The notes under the pieces were generated by a model. It was not told the origin of the DNA and made no database searches. It worked only from the letters and a program-made list of their open reading frames with translations. From Calothrix sp. NIES-3974 (GTDB lineage Bacteria > Cyanobacteriota > Cyanobacteriia > Cyanobacteriales > Nostocaceae), in NCBI RefSeq assembly GCF_002368395.1, contig NZ_AP018254.1, positions 2,418,001-2,482,000 of the forward strand: 64,000 bases of DNA, read 5' to 3'. Shown piece after piece: positions 48,817 through 58,061 of this stretch (the stretch's first letter is position 1; each line of letters starts with the position of its first letter). The position numbers were made by a program, and so were the translations under genes.

Positions 48817-49744
48817 TAATACCAATATTTTACGCTTCACCTACACATCCCTAATTACACCACCATCGGTATTCGATTACAACATGGATACCAATCAACG
48901 CACCTTAAAAAAAGCCACCGAAGTCCTAGGTGGTTACGACCCCCATCAGTATATCAGCCAAAGGTTAATGGCAACAGCCCAGGATGGAACAAAAATCCCC
49001 ATTTCCATTGTTTACAAAAAATCCGTTACTCCCAACGGTCAAAACCCCCTATTCCTCACTGGATACGGTTCCTACGGCTATCCCTACCCCGTCACATTCT
49101 CCTCCAATTTATTATCCCTCCTCGACCGAGGTATTGTCTATGCGATCGCCCATGTCCGCGGTGGTGGAGAAATGGGACGCAAGTGGTATGAAGATGGCAA
49201 GTTTCTCCGTAAGAAAAACACTTTTACCGACTTTATTTCCTGCGCAGAATATCTTATCCAAGAAAATTGGACATCTAGCAATAAATTAGCAATTTCCGGA
49301 GGAAGTGCTGGAGGTCTGCTCATGGGTGCTGTGATCAACATGCGTCCCGATTTATTCAAAGTTGTAGTTGCTGCGGTTCCCTTCGTTGATGTTGTCACCA
49401 CCATCCTCGACACTTCCTTACCCCTTTCCGCAATCGAATGGGAAGAATGGGGAAACCCCAACGATCCAGCCTACTACGAATATATTAAATCCTATTCTCC
49501 CTACGATAACGTCACCGCCCAAGCCTATCCCCATTTACTGATTACTGCGGGTTTAAACGACCCCCGTGTTAAATATTGGGAACCAGCCAAATGGACAGCA
49601 AAACTACGTACCCTCAAAACTGATGATAATATCTTGCTACTCAAAACAAACATGGATGCAGGACATTCCGGTGCATCAGGACGTTACGAAAGTTTAAAAG
49701 AACTTGCCTTTGAGTATGCCTTCGTGCTTAGTTTCCTCGGCTAA

Positions 49745-50058
49745 CAATTTGTGGTATCTCCGAATCGTCCTATCAATTACGGATACCTGTAGACAGTCAC
49801 GTCTAAATTTCTAAATTAATACTGATTCCAAAAATGTTTGCAACCCACTCAGAACATGAGACGTAATAATGCTACGTCTCTACAAAATTAATGAATTCTA
49901 TTAATTAATTCTGTCGCATTCTTTTTTTCACATAGGTGATTTTTGGTCAAAACTACGGATTTTTCTGCCCCTCTCCGATTATTGCAGAGAGGGGTTGGGG
50001 TGAGGTTTATCGAACTCGCGTCCAGATACTTCCAATTTTGACCACTAATATTTTAGTA
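49745..50058. repeat. Palindrome and CCCCTCTCC repeat after the broken protease gene
   Basis: ATGAGACGTAATAATGCTACGTCTCTAC (about 49856-49884, key bases) is a TAGAGACG-family palindrome, and 49965-50020 is a copy of the CCCCTCTCC hairpin repeat seen at 45510-45612. No gene. Confidence 0.6.
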
Positions 50059-50565
50059 TCACTTGCATCCCAAAGATTCCCGTGTTGATACTCCGGTTTG
50101 TGGATTTACACCACTAGCATTCGCACATAACTTTTTCACTTCCGTCATATCTAAAACAGCATTGGTAAAATCTGCATTGGTGACATTCACATCCGTAAAT
50201 ACCGAACGTAACATCATTGCGTCTGTAAATATCCCATCACTTAAATCCGCACCTTTAAAATCCGTTAAATAGGCAATACCCTCACTAAAATTCACACCAT
50301 GCCAATTAGCACCGTGTAAAATGACACCATTAAACACACCACCCCGTAAATCCGCATGATCAAAATTACTATTGCTCATATTCGCACTATTAAATTCCTC
50401 ACGAAATAGGCTTTTACCTGAGTAATCCTGATTTTGTAGCTGTTCCAGTCGCATCGAACTAGAACTAGTGACTGCTGAGGAACTTGCTGCATTTGCGGAC
50501 AGAGGGAATGCCAATAACACCACTGCCAATAGTAAACTTGTCAAAACTTGCTGTAACCTGACCAT
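50059..50565 (-). CDS. Secreted pentapeptide-repeat protein
   Basis: About 168 residues from the ATG at 50565, which has AAGGA upstream. A signal peptide (VLTSLLLAVVLLAFPLSANAAS, about 5-27, parts quoted) leads to pentapeptide repeats (SNSNFDHADLRGGVFNGV and TNADFTNAVLDMTEVKKLC, with A(D/N)LXX spacing) from about 55 to 145, which form a right-handed quadrilateral helix. A Cys-containing end (CANASG and LGCK) resembles thylakoid-lumen pentapeptide proteins such as TL17. Function unknown. Confidence 0.88.
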   Translation of the reverse strand: MVRLQQVLTSLLLAVVLLAFPLSANAASSSAVTSSSSMRLEQLQNQDYSGKSLFREEFNSANMSNSNFDHADLRGGVFNGVILHGANWHGVNFSEGIAYLTDFKGADLSDGIFTDAMMLRSVFTDVNVTNADFTNAVLDMTEVKKLCANASGVNPQTGVSTRESLGCK

Positions 50566-50644
50566 AATCCTTGTAATAAACCGCAATAATTATTCACTTA
50601 ACTATAATTATTGTTACAGGTCAATTGGATTTTGGATTTTAGAT

Positions 50645-52288
50645 TTACAGCAGAATTCTGGACAATCCCGTCACACCAGTTTGCATATCCCCACCACATG
50701 CAATCTTGACCGTAATGATTTCCGCATCCAACAGATTTTGTGTATCTAAAGGAACTTTGATTCCTGGATTGAGGGAATAGGCGGGAAAAGAGGCGGCACT
50801 GATACTTAAGCGGATAGAACATCCTTGGGGAATGCAAATACACGTAGGCTGTAAATTGATTTTATATACTTCACCTGAACTAGATGCATGACAACGCCAG
50901 TATCCCTGGGTAATATTAAATACCGTCCCATTCCGATTGACCTGGGAAAGGACTAGGGATAAATCAAAACTGGGTTGGTCTGCTTCTGCATAAATTTCGG
51001 CGATAACTTCGCCCCTAATGTATAAATCTGCCGTCAATGGGGCAGAAGTATAGGTAAGCACATCGGCGCGACCATCAAGATGCGATCGCTCAAACATTCC
51101 TGCGGGAAATCCAGCATGTCCACCCAAGGATGGTACGGGTCGCCACGGGTCATGGACGAAGGTATCGATGCTAACTTGGGATGGCGGTTCTGGGGTGAGA
51201 TAGCCCTCATCTTCCCTGATGGCGGCTAATCCCGTACTCGTCAAATAATATACATTTTTTTCGGAACAGGGAAAATCATCAAAGCTTTGCCAGATATTAT
51301 TACCCATTTCAAATAACCAAACTGGTGGTTGTTCCGATAAACCCACATCAATATCCTTGAGGTGGTGGTCAAACCAAGCAATCTGCATCCGGTCAATCGG
51401 GCTCAAAGCATTTTCACCAAAATCCACACCCCCCACCTTCCGTCCCCAGGGAAGATGACCCCAAGGAGCGACAACTAATTGCTGACGGTATTGACTGCGG
51501 GAAGACATGGCTTGAAATAACTTTAAAGTTCCCCGCAGATGGGTATCAAACCAACCACCGATATGGAACATGGGTAAATCCACAGACCCCAATAGATTAC
51601 AAGGGGATAAATTGCGCCAATATTCATCCTCTGGTGGTTTAGTTAACCACTGGTGATAATGGGAATCAACGGCGATATTGCGCATCACTCCGGGATAATT
51701 AGGTGTAGTATCCCATACAGGTAAATTCTGAACCGCCTGGGTTAATTGTTGATAAGCGGAAAGGTCATTTTGACGACGGGCATTTTCTGAAGCTAGTTGT
51801 AAAGCCCAGGTCAAATTCATTTGTAAGCAAAAAGCTCCCCCCTCGTAGGCCCAATCATGGTATAAATCGTAGCCCACCATTGCAGGTGCGATCGCTTTTA
51901 AAGCACTTGGTTGGTTAACTGCGGCATATAACTGGGTCATTCCCTGGTAGGAAAACCCATACATTCCCACCTTACCGTTACTACCTGGTAATTGAGCTAC
52001 CCAATTAATCGTATCTTCACCATCTGCAATTTCCTGCGCAAACAGTTCAAAACGTCCTTCCGAACTTCCCCTTCCCCGTACATCTTGAATGACGACAATA
52101 TAACCATGTGCAGCGTACCATGATGGATGGGCATAAACTACCGTTGAGGCGATTTTCCGTCCGTAGGGTTGTCGCATCAACAAAACAGGAAAATCACCCG
52201 TTGTATCGGGACGATAGACATCTGCATCCAAACGAACACCATCACGCGTGTACATAGAGACAGTTTGCTTTGGGAGAACTGTGAACAT
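50645..52288 (-). CDS. CocE/NonD-family hydrolase (X-Pro dipeptidyl-peptidase type)
   Basis: A 547-residue protein. The start (VSMYTRDGVRLDADVYRPD), DVRGRGSSEGRFELF and GMYGFSYQGMTQLYAA with the nucleophilic Ser are the S15/CocE alpha/beta-hydrolase marks, and the C-terminal half is the jelly-roll domain (PLTADLYIRGEV and SFDLSLVLSQV). The family includes X-prolyl dipeptidyl peptidases and cocaine esterases; physiological substrates in cyanobacteria are unknown. It has no signal peptide. Confidence 0.9.
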   Translation of the reverse strand: MFTVLPKQTVSMYTRDGVRLDADVYRPDTTGDFPVLLMRQPYGRKIASTVVYAHPSWYAAHGYIVVIQDVRGRGSSEGRFELFAQEIADGEDTINWVAQLPGSNGKVGMYGFSYQGMTQLYAAVNQPSALKAIAPAMVGYDLYHDWAYEGGAFCLQMNLTWALQLASENARRQNDLSAYQQLTQAVQNLPVWDTTPNYPGVMRNIAVDSHYHQWLTKPPEDEYWRNLSPCNLLGSVDLPMFHIGGWFDTHLRGTLKLFQAMSSRSQYRQQLVVAPWGHLPWGRKVGGVDFGENALSPIDRMQIAWFDHHLKDIDVGLSEQPPVWLFEMGNNIWQSFDDFPCSEKNVYYLTSTGLAAIREDEGYLTPEPPSQVSIDTFVHDPWRPVPSLGGHAGFPAGMFERSHLDGRADVLTYTSAPLTADLYIRGEVIAEIYAEADQPSFDLSLVLSQVNRNGTVFNITQGYWRCHASSSGEVYKINLQPTCICIPQGCSIRLSISAASFPAYSLNPGIKVPLDTQNLLDAEIITVKIACGGDMQTGVTGLSRILL

Positions 52289-52589
52289 GCGCTTTGCTGA
52301 TGAAAGTATACAAAATCCAGGATACAGGATTTCAGAACTAGTGAGGAATTAGGGCTGACTGAAAAAATAGGGAGTAGGGGAATCAGCTATTTTCTTGTTT
52401 AGTTGTGTTCAAACAACATGGGGGACTTACTGAAAAATAGTCGTACATCCCCAAAACTAAACGCGATCGCCGTCTCCAATTCCTCCCCTGCTCCCGAAAG
52501 CTCCCCGTCAGGTCTCAACTCCAAAGTAAAACGGTATTATTCATGACTTGCTATGCTAGGTAAGTTCATAAATCAATATCCCTTACTAA
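52289..52589. other. Intergenic stretch with the ~90-bp repeat
   Basis: A truncated copy of the ~90-bp dispersed repeat lies at about 52481-52538, in the same orientation as the copy at 1000-1090. No coding frame is supported. Confidence 0.5.
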
Positions 52590-52985
52590 ATGCCATCAGT
52601 AATAAAAATTCGCCGAAGAACGATTTTATCTTTGGCAATCATTCTTCCAATAGGGCTTTTATACAGTCGTTATCGCTATTCCGTTGGCTGGTTAAATCAA
52701 GAAATAGGAGGTATTTTTTATGAAATATTTTGGTGTTTATTGGCTTTTTTATTTGTTCCCACTCGTTCATCAGTGTGGCAAATTCCTTTGGGGGTACTTG
52801 TAATTACTTGCTTGATTGAATTTATGCAATTATGGAATCTGCCATTTTTAACCTGGTTGCGTTCATTTTGGTGGGGAAAAATGTTGATTGGAACAGCTTT
52901 TTCCTGGGCAGATTTTCCCTACTATTTCATCGGTAGTGGATTGGGGTGGTTATGGTTACGCCAAATTATGAGAAAACACCCATAG
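52590..52985 (+). CDS. DUF2809 membrane protein
   Basis: A 131-residue protein with four hydrophobic segments (near 12-28, 43-60, 66-82, 110-125). RYSVGWLNQEIGGIFYEIFWCLL and IEFMQLWNLPFLTWLRSF (parts quoted) are characteristic of DUF2809, a small integral membrane family. Function unknown. It converges on aroC. Confidence 0.85.
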   Translation: MPSVIKIRRRTILSLAIILPIGLLYSRYRYSVGWLNQEIGGIFYEIFWCLLAFLFVPTRSSVWQIPLGVLVITCLIEFMQLWNLPFLTWLRSFWWGKMLIGTAFSWADFPYYFIGSGLGWLWLRQIMRKHP

Positions 52986-53011
52986 TACGACAAAAAATGA
53001 CCTGACCCAAT

Positions 53012-54100
53012 TCACAGAATGCGACACTGACCGTGATTTCGTAGTAAATGGTCACACAACACTAAAGCAACCATTGCCTCTACCATTGGAACAGCACGGG
53101 GTAACACACAGGGGTCGTGTCTGCCTTTTCCTGCTAATACCGTTTCTTCCCCGTCTTTTGTCACTGTTTTCTGTTCTTTACGAATGGTTGCAGTGGGTTT
53201 AAACGCAACCCGAATAATAATATTTTCACCGTTGGCGATACCACCTTGAATCCCTCCAGAACGGTTGGTGACGGTACGAATTTCCCCGTTTTCATCGGTG
53301 TAAAACTCGTCATTGTGTTCAAATCCAGTTAATAATGTCCCTGCAAAACCGGAACCAATTTCAAAGCCTTTACTCGCAGGTAGGGACATCACTCCTTTGG
53401 CAATATCTGCTTCTAATTTATCGAATACCGGTTCCCCCAATCCTTTAGGGACGTGACGTGCAACACACTCAACCACCCCACCAATGGAATTACCCTGTCT
53501 ACCCGTTTGTTCAATCAGTTCAATCATTTTTTCCGCAGTTTCCCCATCGGGACAGCGAACAATATTACTTTCCACCTCCTCCAGGGTCACGAGGTCGGGA
53601 TTAATTACCCCTTCCAAATCCTTAATTCGCTTCACATAGCCAATAATTTCCACCCCTGCAACTTGACGGAGAATTTTTTTAGCGATCGCCCCAGCTGCGA
53701 CTCTACCAATTGTCTCACGGGCAGAGGAGCGACCGCCACCTTGCCAATTGCGAAACCCATATTTAGCATCGTAGGTGGCATCGGCATGGGATGGACGATA
53801 TTTAATCGACATTTCGTCGTAATCTTGGGAGCGGGTATCTTTGTTGCGTACCAAAATGGCAATTGGTGTCCCTAGGGTTTTCCCCTCAAATACTCCCGAC
53901 AGAATTTCACATTGATCCGCTTCTTTGCGGGGTGTGGTGATTTTACTTTGTCCCGGTCGTCGTCGGTCTAATTCAAATTGGATTTCCTCTGGTGTAATTT
54001 CTAGCCGAGGTGGACAACCATCGATTACAACCCCAACCCCTCCACCGTGGGATTCGCCAAATGTTGTAATCCGAAATAGATGTCCAAATGTATTACCCAT
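53012..54100 (-). CDS. aroC: Chorismate synthase
   Basis: A 362-residue enzyme with [22 protein letters not shown] at the start, [14 protein letters not shown] and [19 protein letters not shown] (FMN-binding region) in the middle, and a normal end (parts quoted). It converts 5-enolpyruvylshikimate-3-phosphate to chorismate, using reduced FMN, the last common step to aromatic amino acids, folate and quinones. Single gene, normal length. Confidence 0.97.
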   Translation of the reverse strand: MGNTFGHLFRITTFGESHGGGVGVVIDGCPPRLEITPEEIQFELDRRRPGQSKITTPRKEADQCEILSGVFEGKTLGTPIAILVRNKDTRSQDYDEMSIKYRPSHADATYDAKYGFRNWQGGGRSSARETIGRVAAGAIAKKILRQVAGVEIIGYVKRIKDLEGVINPDLVTLEEVESNIVRCPDGETAEKMIELIEQTGRQGNSIGGVVECVARHVPKGLGEPVFDKLEADIAKGVMSLPASKGFEIGSGFAGTLLTGFEHNDEFYTDENGEIRTVTNRSGGIQGGIANGENIIIRVAFKPTATIRKEQKTVTKDGEETVLAGKGRHDPCVLPRAVPMVEAMVALVLCDHLLRNHGQCRIL

Positions 54101-54166
54101 GATGATTCTAGTGTGTGATGTGCCAAAAAGTGATCGAAAACAGGTTTGACAAAATAAACTAAAATT

Positions 54167-54281
54167 GCGAAGCCCCTGCGCCTAATCAAAATTCAAATAT
54201 ACAGCAGTTTATCACCTAAATAAAACTGATATTGATTTTGTGATCTGCTGTATTTGAATTGACTAGATGCTAGTGCTTCGC
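54167..54281. repeat. 115-bp long inverted repeat between aroC and the helicase
   Basis: Outer arms GCGAAGC (54167-54173) and GCTTCGC (54275-54281) enclose inner arms ATTCAAATATACAGCAG (about 54191-54207) and CTGCTGTATTTGAAT (about 54246-54260), with an AT-rich loop. The whole can fold into one long hairpin upstream of aroC. It could be a small palindromic repeat, a structured RNA, or the helicase terminator region. Confidence 0.6.
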
Positions 54282-54318
54282 GATGTTCTTTGGAGAGCTA
54301 CTTTGTAATGATATCGTT

Positions 54319-55863
54319 TTAAGAAGCCGATTCCTTCGCACCACTGGCAGAACCTAATTTTTTCGCCGGTTCAGGGGAACCTTCATAGCGGTTGGTCCGT
54401 AGTTTGGGCTTAGGAGTACCACTACTACGACGTTCCCCTTCCCAATTACTACCACGACGGGAAGAAGAGGAAGGGCGATCGCGCTCATATTCCCTTCGTC
54501 CACCTCGACCACCTTTTCTGGGTGCGGGGGGAACAAAGTTTTCTTCGGGAATTTCTTCGGCTTGTAACCAGGAAGGACGGGTTTGGTCGTAGGCCATTTG
54601 TAAAGCCGCAGCTGCGATCGCCTGTGCGTCGTATTCTTCACTCAATTCCCGGACAATGGGTAAAAAGGATGCTAATCTTTCCCCAGTCAAGGTTTCCCGT
54701 ACCTGTGCCTGTAATTTTAGCAGATACTGGGCTTCAATTTGAGCGCGGGTGGGAATCGGTAAAACTTGCCATGCTTGTCGCACGTGACGTTCAAAGGCTT
54801 GCTGTTTTCTGCGCTCGAAGGGTTGCACCAAGGAAATGGCTGTTCCTTCTTTCCCTGCTCGACCCGTCCGACCAATCCGGTGTACGTATGTTTCCGGACT
54901 ATCGGGTAAATCAAAGTTAATTACGTGGGATAATTGATCCACGTCCAAACCACGAGCCGCAATATCCGTTGCTACCACCCAACGCACTTGACGATTGCGA
55001 AAACGGGTCAACAACCTTTCCCGTGCTTGCTGGGATAGGTCGCCGTGGTATTCATCGACACTATGCCCGGCAGACTGTAATTGGTTGGTTAATTCGGCGG
55101 CGGTTCTGCGGGTACGCACGAAAATTAATGCCGACTCCGGGTCTTCCATTTCTAAAATGGGTTGCAAAGCACGAGCCTTTGTCCAATGACGGGGAACCAC
55201 ATAGGCAACTTGGTTAATTTTAGTCGGTGCAGCTTTCGGTTGTTGCACAGTCACCGTGACTGGATCACGTAAAAAGTTATTCACCAATTGGCGAATTGAT
55301 GGGGGCATAGTTGCCGAAAATAGCGCGGTTTGTCTTTCTGCGGGAGCTTGGGAGAGGATTCTTTCCACGTCATCGATAAAGCCCATGCTCAACATTTCAT
55401 CGGCTTCATCTAACACAAACCAACGCACATTGTCTAGATTCAAACTACCGCGTTCGAGCAAATCAATTACCCGTCCCGGTGTCCCGACCACAATATGTAC
55501 ACCCCGCTTGAGCTGCATCATTTGTCGCTCAATCGACTGTCCACCATAAATCGCTAACACTCGCAATCCCTGTTTGCCAATAAAATTGGTCATGGAATCA
55601 TGGACTTGCATGGCCAATTCCCGGGTCGGAGCCAACACCAATGCCTGCACTACTCGATTTTTGACATCAATCCGTTCTAACATCGGTAGGGAAAATGCTG
55701 CTGTTTTCCCTGTACCAGTTTGGGATTGTCCCACCACATCCCGTCCCGCTAACAGTTGGGGAATCGCTTGGGCTTGAATATTTGTCGGTGTCGTAAAACC
55801 AATTTCTTCTAAATGCCTAACCCGTTCTTCTGAGAGTCCTAGTTCGAGAAATGAAGGATTCAT
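54319..55863 (-). CDS. CrhR-like DEAD-box RNA helicase
   Basis: A 514-residue helicase. The full motif set is visible: SQTGTGKTAAF, APTRELA, GTPGRVIDL, DEAD in VLDEADEMLSMGF, SAT, FVRTRRTA, ATDIAARGLDVD and HRIGRTGRAGKEG. The central extension (YHVP-like VPRHWTKARALQPILEMEDPESA and a C-terminal FLPIVRELSEEYDAQAIAAAALQMAYDQ, parts quoted) matches Synechocystis CrhR, a redox- and cold-regulated helicase that unwinds RNA. The tail is an RGG/Ser-rich basic region (about 455-514). The start follows a typical Shine-Dalgarno-like AGGAG. It is a single gene. Confidence 0.93.
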   Translation of the reverse strand: MNPSFLELGLSEERVRHLEEIGFTTPTNIQAQAIPQLLAGRDVVGQSQTGTGKTAAFSLPMLERIDVKNRVVQALVLAPTRELAMQVHDSMTNFIGKQGLRVLAIYGGQSIERQMMQLKRGVHIVVGTPGRVIDLLERGSLNLDNVRWFVLDEADEMLSMGFIDDVERILSQAPAERQTALFSATMPPSIRQLVNNFLRDPVTVTVQQPKAAPTKINQVAYVVPRHWTKARALQPILEMEDPESALIFVRTRRTAAELTNQLQSAGHSVDEYHGDLSQQARERLLTRFRNRQVRWVVATDIAARGLDVDQLSHVINFDLPDSPETYVHRIGRTGRAGKEGTAISLVQPFERRKQQAFERHVRQAWQVLPIPTRAQIEAQYLLKLQAQVRETLTGERLASFLPIVRELSEEYDAQAIAAAALQMAYDQTRPSWLQAEEIPEENFVPPAPRKGGRGGRREYERDRPSSSSRRGSNWEGERRSSGTPKPKLRTNRYEGSPEPAKKLGSASGAKESAS

Positions 55864-55981
55864 TTATGCTCCTAATTGTCTAAAAAATATGTACTAGCAA
55901 GATTTACACAGATTTTGTGATACTTACCTACCCAATCCCTGTGCTGGGAGGGAAAAGCTGGCTATGTATGGGGCGATTTCC

Positions 55982-57307
55982 TCAATTCACCGCCACTTGA
56001 CCATAGAGGTCATAAACATCAGCAGATTCGATCCGCACCGGAACAATATTGCCTAATCGAGCCGAACCTTTGACATAGACCAGTCCATCCACTTCCGGAG
56101 CAAATCGACCGGAACGACCGATTAATTCGCCGGTTGTCGGATTTTCCTGCTCAATCAAAACATCTACAACCCGACCGACTTCCTGTTGATTTTTGCGCAG
56201 AGAGATTGGTTGTTGTAGCGCCATCAATGCATCTCGTCGAGATTCCATTACCGATGCTTCGATTTGATTGGGTAAACTGTAGGCTGGGGTTTCCTCTTCG
56301 GGTGAAAATGTAAATACACCCACATGATCGAATTCATGACGTTCAACAAACTCTAAAAGATGCTGGAAATGGGCATCTGTTTCGCCGGGAAAACCAACAA
56401 TAAATGTTGTTCTCAACACTGCTGCGGGAATTTCTGTTTTGATTCGCTCAATGATTTCATCGTTGACCCGACCTTGCCAAGGACGATTCATCGCCCTTAA
56501 TACTTCCGGGTGGGAATGCTGCAAGGGTAAATCCAAATAGGGTAATACATTGGGGGTTTCGTTTATTGCCCCGATTACCTCCTTTGTCAACCCGGTCGGA
56601 TAGGCATAATGGATACGTATCCAGGGTACATCTACTTCCCCTAAAGCGCGCAATAATTCCGCTAATTTGGGTTTTCCGTAAATATCTAAACCGTAATTGG
56701 TCGTGATTTGGGAAATCAAAATGATTTCTTTTACCCCTTGACTGGCGAGAATTTTCGCCTCCGCCACAATCGATTCAATGGTGCGCGATCGCTGATTTCC
56801 ACGCAGGTGAGGAATTATACAAAAGGCACATCGATAATCACAACCTTCCGCTACCCGAATATAGGCTACCCCTTCGGTTGTCGTCCGATAACGAGGTGTG
56901 GTTTCATCGGCAATATAGGTCGGTTCGGGACTGACTTCAATCACCCTTTCCCCACTACTTGTCCGCTCTATTACTTCCACTATTTTTTGATAATCACCCG
57001 TACCAACTACCGCCACCGCTTCGGGTATTTCATCTAACAATTGCGATTGGAAATGCTGGGCCATGCAACCTGTAATCACAATCTTTTTATTCGCTTCAGC
57101 AAGTTCGACTAAAGTCCTAACCGACTCCTCCCTCGCCGCTTGAATAAAACTACATGTATTCACAATGACGTAATCGGCTAATTCCTCATTACTATCAACA
57201 CCGTATCCAGCTTCTACCAGCAGCCCCAACATGTGCTCTGTATCAATGCGATTTTTTTCACAACCAAGGTGGGAAATTGCAATTGTTGGCTTATCACCCA
57301 TATTCAA
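55982..57307 (-). CDS. rimO: Ribosomal protein S12 methylthiotransferase RimO
   Basis: A 441-residue radical-SAM enzyme. The N-terminal UPF0004 domain has its three Cys ([24 protein letters not shown]), the radical-SAM cluster site is [17 protein letters not shown] with C-x3-C-x2-C, and a TRAM-like domain ends the protein (DVYDLYGQV). It adds a methylthio group to Asp of ribosomal protein S12. An in-frame ATG six bases downstream (MGDKPT) is an equal candidate start. Normal length, single gene. Confidence 0.95.
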   Translation of the reverse strand: MNMGDKPTIAISHLGCEKNRIDTEHMLGLLVEAGYGVDSNEELADYVIVNTCSFIQAAREESVRTLVELAEANKKIVITGCMAQHFQSQLLDEIPEAVAVVGTGDYQKIVEVIERTSSGERVIEVSPEPTYIADETTPRYRTTTEGVAYIRVAEGCDYRCAFCIIPHLRGNQRSRTIESIVAEAKILASQGVKEIILISQITTNYGLDIYGKPKLAELLRALGEVDVPWIRIHYAYPTGLTKEVIGAINETPNVLPYLDLPLQHSHPEVLRAMNRPWQGRVNDEIIERIKTEIPAAVLRTTFIVGFPGETDAHFQHLLEFVERHEFDHVGVFTFSPEEETPAYSLPNQIEASVMESRRDALMALQQPISLRKNQQEVGRVVDVLIEQENPTTGELIGRSGRFAPEVDGLVYVKGSARLGNIVPVRIESADVYDLYGQVAVN

Positions 57308-57583
57308 ATATATTCACGTTTAAATCTGGTATTGAACAATTTAAGTATCAAACAAATCCGGTTCAAAAATACGTGAATCAAAAATCAATACACGCACGCA
57401 CCTAAACCGCCAAACGCTTATCCCTAAACGATGACAACAAAAAATGCTTATATCCAGAACTTGCTATATTCCGCCAATCAACTTTGTAATCCAGAGGATA
57501 ACAAATATATTGGGTAAATTTATAACTTGAAATCTTGGGTTCAAACTGGAGTTTCGGTGTTTTTAATAATTACCACTCTAGCA

Positions 57584-57698
57584 GTTGTGTTGTAAATTTA
57601 CCCGTTAGGAAGCCGCCTCTGGGGCAACAGCATGGCTGTCACCGTCAATTCTTGGCGTGGTGTTGAGAAGTCGCAACCCCAGGTAATTTACACACAAC
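57584..57698 (+). ncRNA. Candidate structured RNA
   Basis: A 115-base element closed by a long, slightly bulged stem (GTTGTGTTGTAAATTTACC at 57584 and GGTAATTTACACACAAC ending at 57698). Inside is an ACAGC-atg-GCTGT hairpin and a GC-rich loop (CCGCCTCTGGGG). A terminator-like hairpin follows at 57793-57810 on the same strand, so a transcript of about 230 bases could exist. It does not match tmRNA, RNase P RNA, SRP RNA, or the cobalamin and TPP riboswitches as I know them. It could instead be a repeat. Confidence 0.35.
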
Positions 57699-57792
57699 CT
57701 AACTGATAAGTCAATCATTAATATTCTGTAATGACTGGTTAGGGTATGGCAACCACAGCTATCTAGCTCAAGCTAGAATTGCTACGGGAGCA

Positions 57793-57810
57793 AACGCGCT
57801 GGCGTTTTTT
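57793..57810 (+). terminator. Terminator-like hairpin before btpA
   Basis: AACGC (57793-57797), loop GCTG, GCGTT (57802-57806), then TTTT. It is short but has a T-run, and lies in the intergenic region 250 bases before btpA, so it must end an RNA made from the rimO-btpA gap. Confidence 0.5.
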
Positions 57811-58061
57811 CCGAACAGCGAGTCGCAAACTCCTCTTATAACCAATTTCTATCTTAACATATCTTAGGAAATCTGAAACGTCAATTTCCATCTTAGGGGG
57901 GAGGTCGGATCAATTTTTGTTTCAAATGCTTTGTTTGGTGAGGAGACAGGAGGCAGGATACAATAATCCAAAATCTAAAATCTAAAATCCAAAATTCCTA
58001 GCGGTACTCAGGGCTGATAATGTAGATAAGCTGTTCGAGTCCGTTATCAACTTATAAAAAC
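57811..58061. other. Upstream region of btpA with heptameric repeats
   Basis: Holds AATCCAAAATCTAAAATC-type heptameric repeats (57961-57999), the short tandem repeats typical of Nostocales. GTTCGAGTCC at about 58033 looks like a tRNA T-loop, but no flanking stems exist. Confidence 0.55.

Larger units (their letters stand above)
46620..49744 (+). pseudogene. ptrB: Protease II (oligopeptidase B) gene split by an IS982-type element
   Basis: The two halves of an S9A prolyl-oligopeptidase-family gene flank an insertion sequence. The first (46620 to about 47757) encodes the N-terminal beta-propeller (HPHVLELHGDRRVDNYFWMRD). The second (from 48822; an accidental ATG at 48884) encodes the catalytic domain with Ser in ISGGSAGGLLMG, Asp in TAGLNDPRV and His in MDAGHSGASG. 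Removing the element and one copy of the TAATA target repeat restores one open frame through FNTNILRFTYTSL, a family sequence. So the gene was intact until the insertion; neither half should be active alone. Confidence 0.9.

Noticed and set aside
58030-58050. tRNA T-loop-like GTTCGAGTCC
   Set aside because: No pairing T stem, anticodon arm or acceptor stem around it.
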